From NCBI GenBank assembly GCA_019420545.1, contig JAHZGZ010000049.1, positions 4,083 through 11,900 of the forward strand: a DNA stretch of 7,818 bases, read 5' to 3'. Of the stretch, positions 1 through 5,543 are shown piece after piece. A program made the translations under genes and the position numbers. Under the pieces are notes generated by a model. That model was not told the origin of the DNA. It ran no database searches and saw only the letters and a program-made list of their open reading frames with translations. This stretch comes from Bacteroidales bacterium (GTDB lineage Bacteria; Bacteroidota; Bacteroidia; Bacteroidales; Muribaculaceae). How positions within the stretch are numbered: the first letter of the stretch is position 1; every line of letters starts with the position of its first letter.

Positions 1-345
1 TATCTCTATGCCGTGAGCGACGTACACAACGATGCGGCCAATATCCTCGACCGCAACAACATCAACTACACGAAGGCCGTGATGTACCGCACCGTGAGCA
101 ACGATTTCCAGCCCGGCGAGCCGTTTGACTACGACATGCTTCTGTTCTTCAGCCCGATGGGTATCGACTCGCTGCTCAAAAACTTCCCGGAGTTTCACCA
201 GAACGACATTCAGATCGGTACTTTCGGCGCTACAACCGCCCAGGCTGTGCGCAACGCCGGTCTGCGTCTCGACATGGAAGCCCCGACCCAGACAGCCCCG
301 TCAATGACGGCAGCTCTCGACGCCTTCCTCAAGGATCACAACTAA
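1..345 (+). CDS. hemD: Uroporphyrinogen-III synthase, C-terminal part (5' end outside the window)
   Basis: The frame is open from base 1 (Tyr-Leu-Tyr-Ala-Val-Ser-Asp) to TAA at 343-345, giving 114 codons. The real start lies upstream, so the Met/GTG start that could be read at base 13 is not the gene start. HemD closes hydroxymethylbilane into uroporphyrinogen III in the cytoplasm during tetrapyrrole synthesis. The piece matches the second half of the two-lobed HemD fold: a VSDVHNDAA segment near the edge, the MYRTVSNDF segment, DMLLFFSPMGIDSLL (the strand and helix following the hinge), IGTFGATTAQAV, and an APSMTAALDAFL tail. No catalytic residue is claimed, as HemD has few conserved ones. 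The neighbour rnpA starts 38 bases after the stop with no clear promoter between, which fits the hemD-rnpA-yidD order known in Bacteroidales. Identity is by remembered family similarity and gene order. Confidence 0.88.
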   Translation, partial: YLYAVSDVHNDAANILDRNNINYTKAVMYRTVSNDFQPGEPFDYDMLLFFSPMGIDSLLKNFPEFHQNDIQIGTFGATTAQAVRNAGLRLDMEAPTQTAPSMTAALDAFLKDHN

Positions 346-383
346 GAGTATATTCTTTCAATCCCCTGTTCCATATTTACGGT

Positions 384-830
384 ATGGTGGACGACGCAAC
401 ACAGCATACTTTTCGACTCTATAAGCGCGAGAAGCTCTGCTCGGAAACAGCAATCGACCTGCTCTTTTCCCGCACGGGAGGAGGGCAGGCCGTGTTATTG
501 TACCCGCTGCGCGTAGTATGGCGCCATAACGACCGCCGGAGCGGAGGAGCACAGTTCCTCATCAGCGTTCCGAAAAAGCGGTTGCGCCATGCCGTGGACC
601 GAGTGGCGATGCGCAGGCTTATCCGCGAGGCCTACCGGCTCAACCGCAGTCACCTCGGTGATGCCGGGGAAATGGGTGTGGATATAGCTTTCGCATATGT
701 GGCCGACAAGCGCACGGATTTCCGCCGCATCACATCGGCCATGGTCAAAGCCCTGCGCCGCATAGCCCGGTCGACTGACCCTGCGGCCGAACCTCAGGGT
801 GGCGATTCAACCCCGGCACCACAGCAGTAA
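384..830 (+). CDS. rnpA: Ribonuclease P protein component
   Basis: RnpA binds the catalytic RNase P RNA and helps it recognise and cleave the 5' leader of pre-tRNAs. The 148-residue product opens with LYKREKLCSETAIDLLF (residues 12-28), the usual N-terminal element. It continues with a central sheet (VSVP-type segment, ISVPKK at 60-65) and the basic helix 73-85 that corresponds to the RNR motif. That motif normally reads R-N-x-x-K-R-x-x-R-E; here it is R73-V74-A75-M76-R77-R78-L79-I80-R81-E82, so the near-invariant Asn is Val. The C-terminal ~20 residues are Pro/Ala/Gln-rich and probably disordered. ATG 384 is the only ATG in frame before hemD. yidD follows after 17 bases, the widespread rnpA-yidD pairing. 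The length is slightly above the usual ~115-135 residues because of the tail. Confidence 0.93.
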   Translation: MVDDATQHTFRLYKREKLCSETAIDLLFSRTGGGQAVLLYPLRVVWRHNDRRSGGAQFLISVPKKRLRHAVDRVAMRRLIREAYRLNRSHLGDAGEMGVDIAFAYVADKRTDFRRITSAMVKALRRIARSTDPAAEPQGGDSTPAPQQ

Positions 831-847
831 CCGCCATCCGTCATACC

Positions 848-1069
848 ATGAAACACCTCTTCGGGCAATTGCTCATACTTCCCATACTTTTTTACCGCGG
901 AGCCATATCGCCGCATTTTCCGCCATCATGCCGGTTTACGCCGACATGCAGCGAATATGCCATCGAAGCGATACGCCGCCACGGACCGTTTCGCGGGCTA
1001 TGGCTCGCGGTGAAGCGACTGTCGCGCTGCCATCCGTGGGGAGGCAGCGGTTATGATCCAGTACCGTGA
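848..1069 (+). CDS. yidD: Membrane protein insertion efficiency factor YidD
   Basis: YidD is a small membrane-associated protein that assists YidC-dependent insertion of inner-membrane proteins; its exact mechanism is unknown. The 73-residue product is complete by family standards. It has an amphipathic/hydrophobic N-terminus (FGQLLILPILFYRGAISP, residues 5-22), the signature CRFTPTCSEYAIEAI (28-42) with Cys28 and Cys34, and the closing CHPWGGSGYDPVP (61-73). ATG 848 lies 17 bases after the rnpA stop. A longer overlapping frame starting at 799 in another phase is a shadow. tatD begins 25 bases downstream, so all four genes probably share one transcript. Confidence 0.95.
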   Translation: MKHLFGQLLILPILFYRGAISPHFPPSCRFTPTCSEYAIEAIRRHGPFRGLWLAVKRLSRCHPWGGSGYDPVP

Positions 1070-1094
1070 TAAGTATGATTTTTGAGCCTTACTT

Positions 1095-1682
1095 ATGTTT
1101 GATTTCCACACACATAATCTTATGGCAAAGTCGGCGCTTATCAGCGTCGAGCCGGGATTTACACCCTTGGAAGGGGCGTTGTATTCCGTGGGGATACATC
1201 CATGGCACAGCGCGGACGTCACACGGGAGAAGTTGCAGCGTCTCGAAGCCGACGCGAGGCTCGACTGCGTGAAAGCGATCGGTGAAACCGGACTCGACAA
1301 GCTGCGCGGAGGAGCGGCGGAGGCTCAGATCGAATTGCTGAAACATCACATAGAACTTAGCGAAACGCTCGGGAAGCCGCTCGTACTGCATGTGGTGAAG
1401 GCATTCCCGGAGATCATAGTACTGAAGCGCAGGATGCAACCGGTGCAGCCGTGGATAATACATGGATTCCGCGGAAAGCGTCAATTGGCGGAGGAGCTTC
1501 TGCTCCACGGTTTCTATCTTTCGTTGGGTGAAAATTTCAATGCTGAGGCGGCAAGAATCATCCCGCCCAACCGGCTGCTGGTGGAGACTGATGAGTCCAC
1601 GGCCGACATCGCTGCAATTGCCGGACGGCATCCGCAGCTCGATCCTGTATTGGCCGTACGGCTGCTGAAACTCAACGACTAA
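1095..1682 (+). CDS. TatD-family metal-dependent hydrolase (short form)
   Basis: This is a TIM-barrel amidohydrolase of the TatD family, whose members are metal-dependent DNases and are implicated in DNA repair and quality control; the substrate of this one is unknown. All expected metal-site residues are visible: H5 and H7 in DFHTHN, the GIHPWH segment (33-38), E64 in IGETGLD, H99 in VLHVVKAF, H123 in IIHGFRG and D166 in VETDES. At 195 residues it is shorter than the ~260 of E. coli TatD. The shortening lies between motifs and at the C-terminus rather than in the active site, so it need not be a broken gene. ATG 1095 is the first start after an in-frame TGA at 1083-1085. It is the last gene of the hemD-rnpA-yidD group. 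A candidate terminator lies ~270 bases beyond the stop. Confidence 0.88.
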   Translation: MFDFHTHNLMAKSALISVEPGFTPLEGALYSVGIHPWHSADVTREKLQRLEADARLDCVKAIGETGLDKLRGGAAEAQIELLKHHIELSETLGKPLVLHVVKAFPEIIVLKRRMQPVQPWIIHGFRGKRQLAEELLLHGFYLSLGENFNAEAARIIPPNRLLVETDESTADIAAIAGRHPQLDPVLAVRLLKLND

Positions 1683-1949
1683 GGTGGAGTATCGCCGGGC
1701 TACGCCAAGTACCCATTATATCCGGGCCATCTCACCAACCCTGCGCACCGCTATGCGGAGCTTGGATGGGGCTAACGTTGTGGACAGGGCCAAAAGCGCC
1801 TTTGCGCTATGCGGGATAACATGATACGCTCATTATATAATGGGGTAAAATGAGAAAACGGAGCGATGGAGAGTGAGGACATGATATGGAACGAGTGTAT
1901 ACAAACTGTCATCCACATATTCGATGAACGTGGCGGGCTAAAGCGCCGC
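1683..1949. other. Non-coding structured stretch after tatD, bounded by short inverted repeats
   Basis: No convincing gene was found here. A 10-base perfect inverted repeat (CCCATTATAT at 1712-1721, ATATAATGGG at 1835-1844) brackets ~133 bases. Smaller hairpins lie inside: CCGC-TAT-GCGG around 1748-1758 and AGCGC-CTTT-GCGCT at 1795-1808. A further GC-rich stem GGCGG/CCGCC lies at 1932-1950. The frame directly after the tatD stop stays open from GTG 1684 to about 1823 but has no ATG near its start and matches no family I know. It could be a small miniature element, an RNA, or a long tatD 3' untranslated region. The sequence alone does not decide. Confidence 0.4.
1712..1844. repeat. Inverted-repeat-bounded miniature element (candidate)
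   Basis: The arms 1712-1721 and 1835-1844 are exact reverse complements, and allowing a one-base bulge they extend by two more pairs (TA before the left arm, TA after the right arm). The interior of ~113 bases has no ORF and at least two hairpins. The layout resembles a MITE-like or REP-type intergenic element. No flanking target duplication was recognised, so this is a candidate only. Confidence 0.3.
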
Positions 1950-1990
1950 CCTCCCAGTGCAGGATTGCTGCGGAGGTACTTTTTTTATTT
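1950..1990 (+). terminator. Candidate intrinsic terminator of the hemD-tatD transcript
   Basis: CCTCC (1950-1954) pairs with GGAGG (1972-1976), and GCAG (1959-1962) pairs with CTGC (1968-1971) around a GATTG loop. A four-base bulge lies on the left side. A run of seven T starts four bases after the stem (1980-1986), followed by more AT. This is the normal shape of a Rho-independent terminator on the + strand. It is unusually far, ~270 bases, from the tatD stop. Confidence 0.55.
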
Positions 1991-2028
1991 ATTGAGGTAA
2001 TATTCGGGATGGAAGAGGAAAGGTTTTT

Positions 2029-2214
2029 CTGCGAATATCAGTATATTTGCTTCAATCGAATCGCAAGCGACCGCGGACCGGGCATAAGCCCGACTTCCGC
2101 TTTCGATTTTCAGCGAATATCGCTATATTTGCCTCAATCGAATCGCAAGCGACCGCGATCCGGGCTTAGAGCCCGACATTCGCTTTCGATTTTCTGCGAA
2201 TATCGCTATATTTG
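2029..2214 (+). repeat. Tandem 82/83-bp repeat carrying promoter-like boxes and GC hairpins (2.3 copies)
   Basis: Copy 1 is 2029-2110, copy 2 is 2111-2193 and a partial copy 3 is 2194-2214. Each copy starts CTGCGAATAT or CAGCGAATAT, then has TATATTTG (2042-2049, 2124-2131, 2207-2214). Full copies continue with a shared CAATCGAATCGCAAGCGACC stretch, a hairpin CGGGC-loop-GCCCG (2079-2092 and 2161-2175) and a T-rich end around TTTCGATTTT. Differences between copies are few and cluster around the hairpin. TATATTTG fits the Bacteroidetes -7 box TAnnTTTG, so the unit may be a mobile or duplicated promoter with an attenuator-like stem. Confidence 0.85.
2184..2214 (+). promoter_or_regulatory. Likely promoter of the DUF362-kinase pair
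   Basis: TATATTTG at 2207-2214 matches TAnnTTTG exactly. A T-rich TTT at 2184-2186 lies 20 bases upstream, in the place of the -33 box, but lacks the G, so the -33 element is weak. The transcript would start near 2220, leaving a leader of about 48 bases before ATG 2269. The two upstream repeat copies carry the same -7 box and could also fire, giving transcripts with one or two hairpins in the leader. Confidence 0.5.
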
Positions 2215-2268
2215 TATGTCATGATAGATGACATAATGTAAGTCACAAATAATATTACTTCTTTAGCC

Positions 2269-3165
2269 ATGAGCAAGACTGATCCTTCGGTAGTATATTT
2301 CTGTCCGCGCATTACAGCGGAAAATCTTGTCAAGGTATATGAGGCGCTTGGCCGCGAGGCAAAAGGACGTGTAGCCATCAAACTTTCGACCGGAGAGGCC
2401 GGAAATCCCAACCATCTGAGCACTGACGTGATAAAGAAGCTGGTACACCTCGTGGACGGTACCATCGTGGAGTGTAACACCGCATACGACGGACGCCGCA
2501 ACAATGTGGCCGACCATCTCCAGACAGCTGCGGAACACGGATTCACAGCCATTGCCGAGGTCGATATCATGGATGCCGAGGGGGATGTGGCTCTGCCGGT
2601 GCGCCAAGGCAAGCATATCAGCGTGAACCATGTGGGCAAGAATTGGCTCAACTACGACTTCACCATCGTGCTGTCGCACTTCAAAGGTCATCCTATGGCC
2701 GGATTTGGCGGAGCGCTCAAGAATGTGGCCATAGGCATGGCGTCGTCGCACGGCAAGGCATGGATTCATACCGCCGGGGCATCGACCGATGTTCCTGTCG
2801 ACTGGGAGAATGTGCCGCCACAGGAAGACTTCCTTGAGTCGATGGCCGAGGCGTGCGAATCGGTATTTGACAAGGCCGGCGACAATATCCTGTATATCAG
2901 CGTAGCCAATAATCTGTCGGTCGACTGCGACTGCGTAGCCGAGCCGGAAGCCGTACACATGGAGGACATAGGTATCCTGGCATCGCTCGATCCCGTGGCG
3001 CTCGACCGCGCATGCGTGGACATGGTGTACAACTCACCCGATCCCGGCAAATCGCACCTTATCGAGAGAATGGAGTCGCGCAACGCCACCCATCTGCTCG
3101 ATTACGCCGAGGAACTCGGTCTGGGGTCGCAGAAGTACGTGATAAAGACAATAGAACCTGCGTAA
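2269..3165 (+). CDS. DUF362 domain-containing protein, ferredoxin-less form
   Basis: The 298-residue product is recognised as DUF362. It has an early VAIKLSTGEAGNPNHL segment (35-50), IVECNTAYDGRR (66-77), a SHFKGHPMAGFGGALKNVAIGM core (136-157) and the late GILASLDPVALDRACVDMVY segment typical of the family. The biochemical role is unknown. Many family members carry a C-terminal or inserted 4Fe-4S ferredoxin domain with CxxCxxC clusters. None is visible here; there is only an isolated C-D-C in the later half, so electron transfer through its own clusters looks unlikely. There is no signal peptide or membrane segment, so it is probably cytoplasmic. ATG 2269 gives the full conserved N-terminus. 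A P-loop kinase gene follows after 23 bases and is probably co-transcribed. Confidence 0.82.
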   Translation: MSKTDPSVVYFCPRITAENLVKVYEALGREAKGRVAIKLSTGEAGNPNHLSTDVIKKLVHLVDGTIVECNTAYDGRRNNVADHLQTAAEHGFTAIAEVDIMDAEGDVALPVRQGKHISVNHVGKNWLNYDFTIVLSHFKGHPMAGFGGALKNVAIGMASSHGKAWIHTAGASTDVPVDWENVPPQEDFLESMAEACESVFDKAGDNILYISVANNLSVDCDCVAEPEAVHMEDIGILASLDPVALDRACVDMVYNSPDPGKSHLIERMESRNATHLLDYAEELGLGSQKYVIKTIEPA

Positions 3166-3188
3166 TAATATTAATCCACTGATTTTAA

Positions 3189-3698
3189 GTGAATAAAGAT
3201 GAAATAACCACCCGGGTGGAGGGCGCCCGGGTGGTGGTGATGTGCGGTATAAGCGGCTCGGGAAAGACAGTTTTTTCCAAGTCGCTTGAGAAATATGGAT
3301 TCATACGGCTGTCGGCCGACGAGGCCATATGGGAAAAATATGGTGCGCGGTTTACCGAACTCCCTTTCGAGACACGCAAGGAGATATTTCAAAGGGCAGA
3401 CACGGAGCTGGCCGGAAAAATAGAATCACTGCTTGCCGACGGGCAGAAGGTCGTGGTCGACTCCACGATGTGCAAGCGCACGAAGCGCGATGCCATGCGG
3501 TCGCTATGTTCGGAAGCAGGGATCGATCCGGTTTTCATCTATCTTGACACACCGATCGAAGTGCTGCGCCAACGGCTCGCCGAACGCAAGGGCACCGGCC
3601 CCAACGACCAGATCGTCGACAGTGAGCATCTTGAGATGTTTTACAAGAACTTCGAGCGTCCGGAGAGTGACGAAAAAGTGATGGTGATAAAACAATAA
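3189..3698 (+). CDS. Small P-loop kinase / AAA_33-type ATPase (polynucleotide-kinase-like)
   Basis: The 169-residue protein is a single nucleotide-kinase-like P-loop domain. Walker A is GISGSGKT at residues 20-27. LSADE (41-45) sits where the family binds substrate. VVVDSTMCKRTKRDA (88-102) resembles the hhhDATN... segment of polynucleotide-kinase-like proteins. A basic lid follows in RQRLAERK, and near the end comes a F-E-R-P-x-x-D-E motif that is characteristic of AAA_33 proteins. The phosphate acceptor cannot be told; nucleic-acid ends, small metabolites or a protein are possible. The first in-frame start is GTG 3189, directly after an in-frame TAA. An alternative is GTG 3216 (codon 10), which would still keep the first strand and Walker A. 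A strong hairpin lies at 3207-3235 between the two starts. The upstream neighbour is the DUF362 gene. Confidence 0.8.
   Translation: MNKDEITTRVEGARVVVMCGISGSGKTVFSKSLEKYGFIRLSADEAIWEKYGARFTELPFETRKEIFQRADTELAGKIESLLADGQKVVVDSTMCKRTKRDAMRSLCSEAGIDPVFIYLDTPIEVLRQRLAERKGTGPNDQIVDSEHLEMFYKNFERPESDEKVMVIKQ
3207..3235 (+). repeat. 10-bp perfect hairpin over the 5' end of the kinase gene
   Basis: ACCACCCGGG (3207-3216) and CCCGGGTGGT (3226-3235) are exact reverse complements separated by nine bases. The stem is mostly G-C and lies 16 bases after the GTG at 3189. No T-run follows, so it is not a standard terminator. It could lower initiation at the upstream GTG or expose the downstream one. Confidence 0.7.
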
Positions 3699-3720
3699 CC
3701 GAACACTCAGTGTACGCCAC

Positions 3721-3762
3721 AGACTGAAACGCGGCATGCCGCGTCCCTACAATACGCAGTCT
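3721..3762. terminator. 16-base palindrome between convergent genes (REP-like, possible bidirectional terminator)
   Basis: ACGCGGCATGCCGCGT at 3729-3744 is a perfect palindrome. An outer AGACTG/CAGTCT pair lies at 3721-3726 and 3757-3762. It sits in the 74-base gap between the kinase stop (3698) and the stop of the minus-strand HD gene (3773). There is no clear T-run directly after it on either strand, only a TTTT at 3771-3774. It therefore looks more like a REP-type palindrome than a classical terminator, though the position suits one. Confidence 0.55.
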
Positions 3763-3772
3763 TAGAGTACTT

Positions 3773-4330
3773 TTAAACGTAGCCGAAGAGGCGGTGCATA
3801 GCGTCGAAACGAATAAGGGAGTCGCCGCCGTGGCGGGCGAGGGCGGCACGGGCTTTGGCCACGGTGCGTTTTTCCATAGTTCCTGACTTGGAATAGAATT
3901 TGTCGGCATAGCAGACAAGCTTCTCCAACAGGGTTTCGGGCATGAAGTCGCGCGCAGGAAGCGGGAGCTGCTGCTGGATGATGTCTTCTTCGGTAAGACC
4001 GGTGCCGGTATGGGTTTCGGCCACACGAATCCACTCTTCGGGAGCACCTTCGGCACGCAGTATCTCAGCGCCGATTATGCCATGGCGTATATATGGTTCC
4101 TCGCCGTGGCAGTGGATGCCGGAAGCCTTCGTACGGCATATGCCGATGTCGTGGAGCATTGCGGCTCCGCGCACCATCTCAGGATCAAGGCCGAGAGCTG
4201 CATGCTCGTTGAGAGCCACCGCCATGTCGGCCACCTGACAGGCATGCTTCATATAGATGTCCCGCATCAGGGGATCGCCCTCTGATGCGGGATAATATTT
4301 GTCGATTATAGCCTGATAATCAGTAGTCAT
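3773..4330 (-). CDS. HD-domain (HDIG-type) phosphohydrolase
   Basis: This 185-residue protein has the metal ligands of an HD-superfamily phosphohydrolase: H29 in KHACQVADMA, H60-D61 in MLHDIG, H83 in RHGIIGAEIL, H107 in AETHTG and D143 in CYADKFYS. H73 and H75 form an additional H-C-H pair. Family members hydrolyse phosphate esters of nucleotides or related substrates; this one's substrate is unknown. The product is a single soluble domain without signal or regulatory domains. I chose ATG 4330 (MTTDYQAIID) because it leaves 10 bases after the ilvE stop. An in-frame ATG at 4399 would overlap ilvE by ~60 bases and add residues with no family character. It is probably translated from the ilvE transcript. 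Confidence 0.85.
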   Translation of the reverse strand: MTTDYQAIIDKYYPASEGDPLMRDIYMKHACQVADMAVALNEHAALGLDPEMVRGAAMLHDIGICRTKASGIHCHGEEPYIRHGIIGAEILRAEGAPEEWIRVAETHTGTGLTEEDIIQQQLPLPARDFMPETLLEKLVCYADKFYSKSGTMEKRTVAKARAALARHGGDSLIRFDAMHRLFGYV

Positions 4331-4340
4331 GCAGTGATAA

Positions 4341-5363
4341 TCAGTCGATAATGGTGTTCCATCCGTGCACATCGGGCTCCTCGCCGAGCTGGATTGCACG
4401 CAGACGATTGTAGAGAGCTGTGGTGACAGGGCCCGGGTTGCCGTCCTTGCTTACGACGTACTTGTGACCGGTATCGAGATCGTCGATTTCAGCTACGGGC
4501 GATGCCACGGCGGCAGTACCGCATGCTGCGGCCTCGTCGATTTCAGAAAGCTCCTCGATGGGTATGTGACGCTGCTCGACCTCAATGCCCATGTCGCGTG
4601 CGAGCTGCATGAGGCTCTTGTTGGTAATCGACGGAAGGATCGACTCGGAGGCGGGGGTAATGTACTTTCCGTCCTTGATGGCGAAGAAGTTGGCGGGACC
4701 GCACTCATCGAGATATTTTTTCTCTTTCGGATCGAGATAAAGCACGGCGCTGTAGCCGAGGGAATGGGCTTTTTCACCGGCCTCAAGACTTGCGGCATAG
4801 TTTCCGCCGACTTTCCAGCGTCCGGTGCCCTTGGGAGCAACGCGGTCGAACTCGCGCATGATGCAGATATTGGTGGGCTTGAATCCCTCCTTGAAATAGG
4901 GGCCTACAGGGCTTACTAGGATCAGGAAAAGATACTCCTTGGCGGGCTTCACGCCGACTTGGGCGGAGATGCCGATCTCAAGCGGACGGATGTAAAGCGA
5001 AGCGCCGCTGCCGTAGGGTGGCACGAAACGCTCGTTGAGCTTCACCACCTTCTTTACCATCTCGGTAAACAGCTCTACGGGAACCGGCTCCATCATTATG
5101 CCCTTGGCCGACTCGATGATGCGGCGTGCGTTCTCCTCAAGACGGAACACGCGGATCTTGCCGTCCTTGCCACGGAATGCCTTGAGGCCTTCGAAAATCT
5201 CCTGTCCGTAGTGAAGACACGTTGCGGCGATGTGCAGGTCGATGGTCTCCGACTGCGACACCTCGATGTCACCCCATTTGCCGTCGCGGAAATAGCAGCG
5301 GACATTATAATCGGTTGGAATATAGCCAAACGAAAGATGGCTCCAGTCTAATTCTTTATCCAT
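4341..5363 (-). CDS. ilvE: Branched-chain amino acid aminotransferase (PLP, class IV)
   Basis: IlvE transfers the amino group between glutamate and the 2-oxo acids of Leu, Ile and Val, the last step of their synthesis, in the cytoplasm. The 340-residue product belongs to the longer BCAT type. Visible motifs are FEGLKAFRGKDG (57-68), an arginine in YIRPLEIG (124-131), the PLP-binding lysine K184 in GRWKVGGNYAAS, the LDECGPANFF segment that holds the glutamate near the PLP ring nitrogen, and GTAAVASPV near the end for phosphate and substrate contact. Nothing essential seems missing. ATG 5363 gives the normal N-terminus (MDKELDWSHLSFGYIPTDYN). It is followed on the same strand by the HD gene. 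A weak promoter candidate lies ~60 bases upstream. Confidence 0.95.
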   Translation of the reverse strand: MDKELDWSHLSFGYIPTDYNVRCYFRDGKWGDIEVSQSETIDLHIAATCLHYGQEIFEGLKAFRGKDGKIRVFRLEENARRIIESAKGIMMEPVPVELFTEMVKKVVKLNERFVPPYGSGASLYIRPLEIGISAQVGVKPAKEYLFLILVSPVGPYFKEGFKPTNICIMREFDRVAPKGTGRWKVGGNYAASLEAGEKAHSLGYSAVLYLDPKEKKYLDECGPANFFAIKDGKYITPASESILPSITNKSLMQLARDMGIEVEQRHIPIEELSEIDEAAACGTAAVASPVAEIDDLDTGHKYVVSKDGNPGPVTTALYNRLRAIQLGEEPDVHGWNTIID

Positions 5364-5422
5364 AATATATAGTTTTGCCGGCCGCAGAGCGTCGCCTACG
5401 GTCGAATTGTTTTTTTCTACCG

Positions 5423-5430
5423 CGAATTTA
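5423..5430 (-). promoter_or_regulatory. Weak -7 promoter candidate for ilvE
   Basis: On the minus strand the bases read TAAATTCG, one mismatch from TAnnTTTG. Transcription would start around 5417, ~54 bases before the ilvE ATG. No TTG is seen at the expected -33 position, so support is weak. Confidence 0.3.
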
Positions 5431-5454
5431 CGAAAAACATATTATTGACGCACC

Positions 5455-5520
5455 TTATTTCTTTTCTTTTTTCGCCAAATACTCCATCAGGACGTCACAG
5501 CCAGAAAAAATAACTTCTAA
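5455..5520 (-). pseudogene. Possible C-terminal remnant of a displaced gene
   Basis: On the minus strand, between the toxin gene and ilvE, an open stretch of 22 codons ends in TAA at 5455-5457. It translates to CLEVIFSGCDVLMEYL followed by a lysine/glutamate-rich end AKKEKK. It begins after an in-frame stop and has no suitable start codon. The Val-Leu-Met-Glu-Tyr-Leu helix and basic tail look like the end of a real protein, but I do not recognise the family. It may be what is left of a gene cut by arrival of the toxin-antitoxin pair, or chance. Confidence 0.25.
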
Positions 5521-5534
5521 ACATTATTTTTCTG
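5502..5534 (-). terminator. A/T-rich hairpin after the toxin gene, candidate terminator
   Basis: CAGAAAAAATAA (5502-5513) and TTATTTTTCTG (5524-5534) pair over 11 positions with one extra A, around a 10-base loop. On the minus strand the stem begins ten bases after the toxin stop at 5544, and its 3' arm contains a run of six T. The stem is AT-rich, so stability is modest. Confidence 0.5.
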
Positions 5535-5543
5535 ACTTTGAGT

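Noticed and set aside
799..1056. 85-codon open frame overlapping yidD
   Set aside because: It is in a different phase from yidD, which has the full family signature.
2029..2214. CRISPR array
   Set aside because: The copies are full-length near-identical tandem units of 82/83 bp without short repeats and variable spacers, and no cas genes are near.
2009..2224. 71-codon open frame through the tandem repeat
   Set aside because: Its apparent internal sequence repeat only mirrors the DNA repeat. The promoter boxes and hairpins explain the conservation better.
2263..2958. 231-codon open frame on the minus strand
   Set aside because: It is antisense to the DUF362 gene, whose product shows clear family motifs; the minus-strand product does not.
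4331..4399. Longer start for the HD-domain gene at 4399
   Set aside because: It would overlap the end of ilvE by about 60 bases, and the added residues do not look like an HD protein. ATG 4330 fits the spacing better.
4365..4919. 184-codon open frame on the plus strand
   Set aside because: It is antisense to ilvE, whose catalytic lysine and other motifs are intact.
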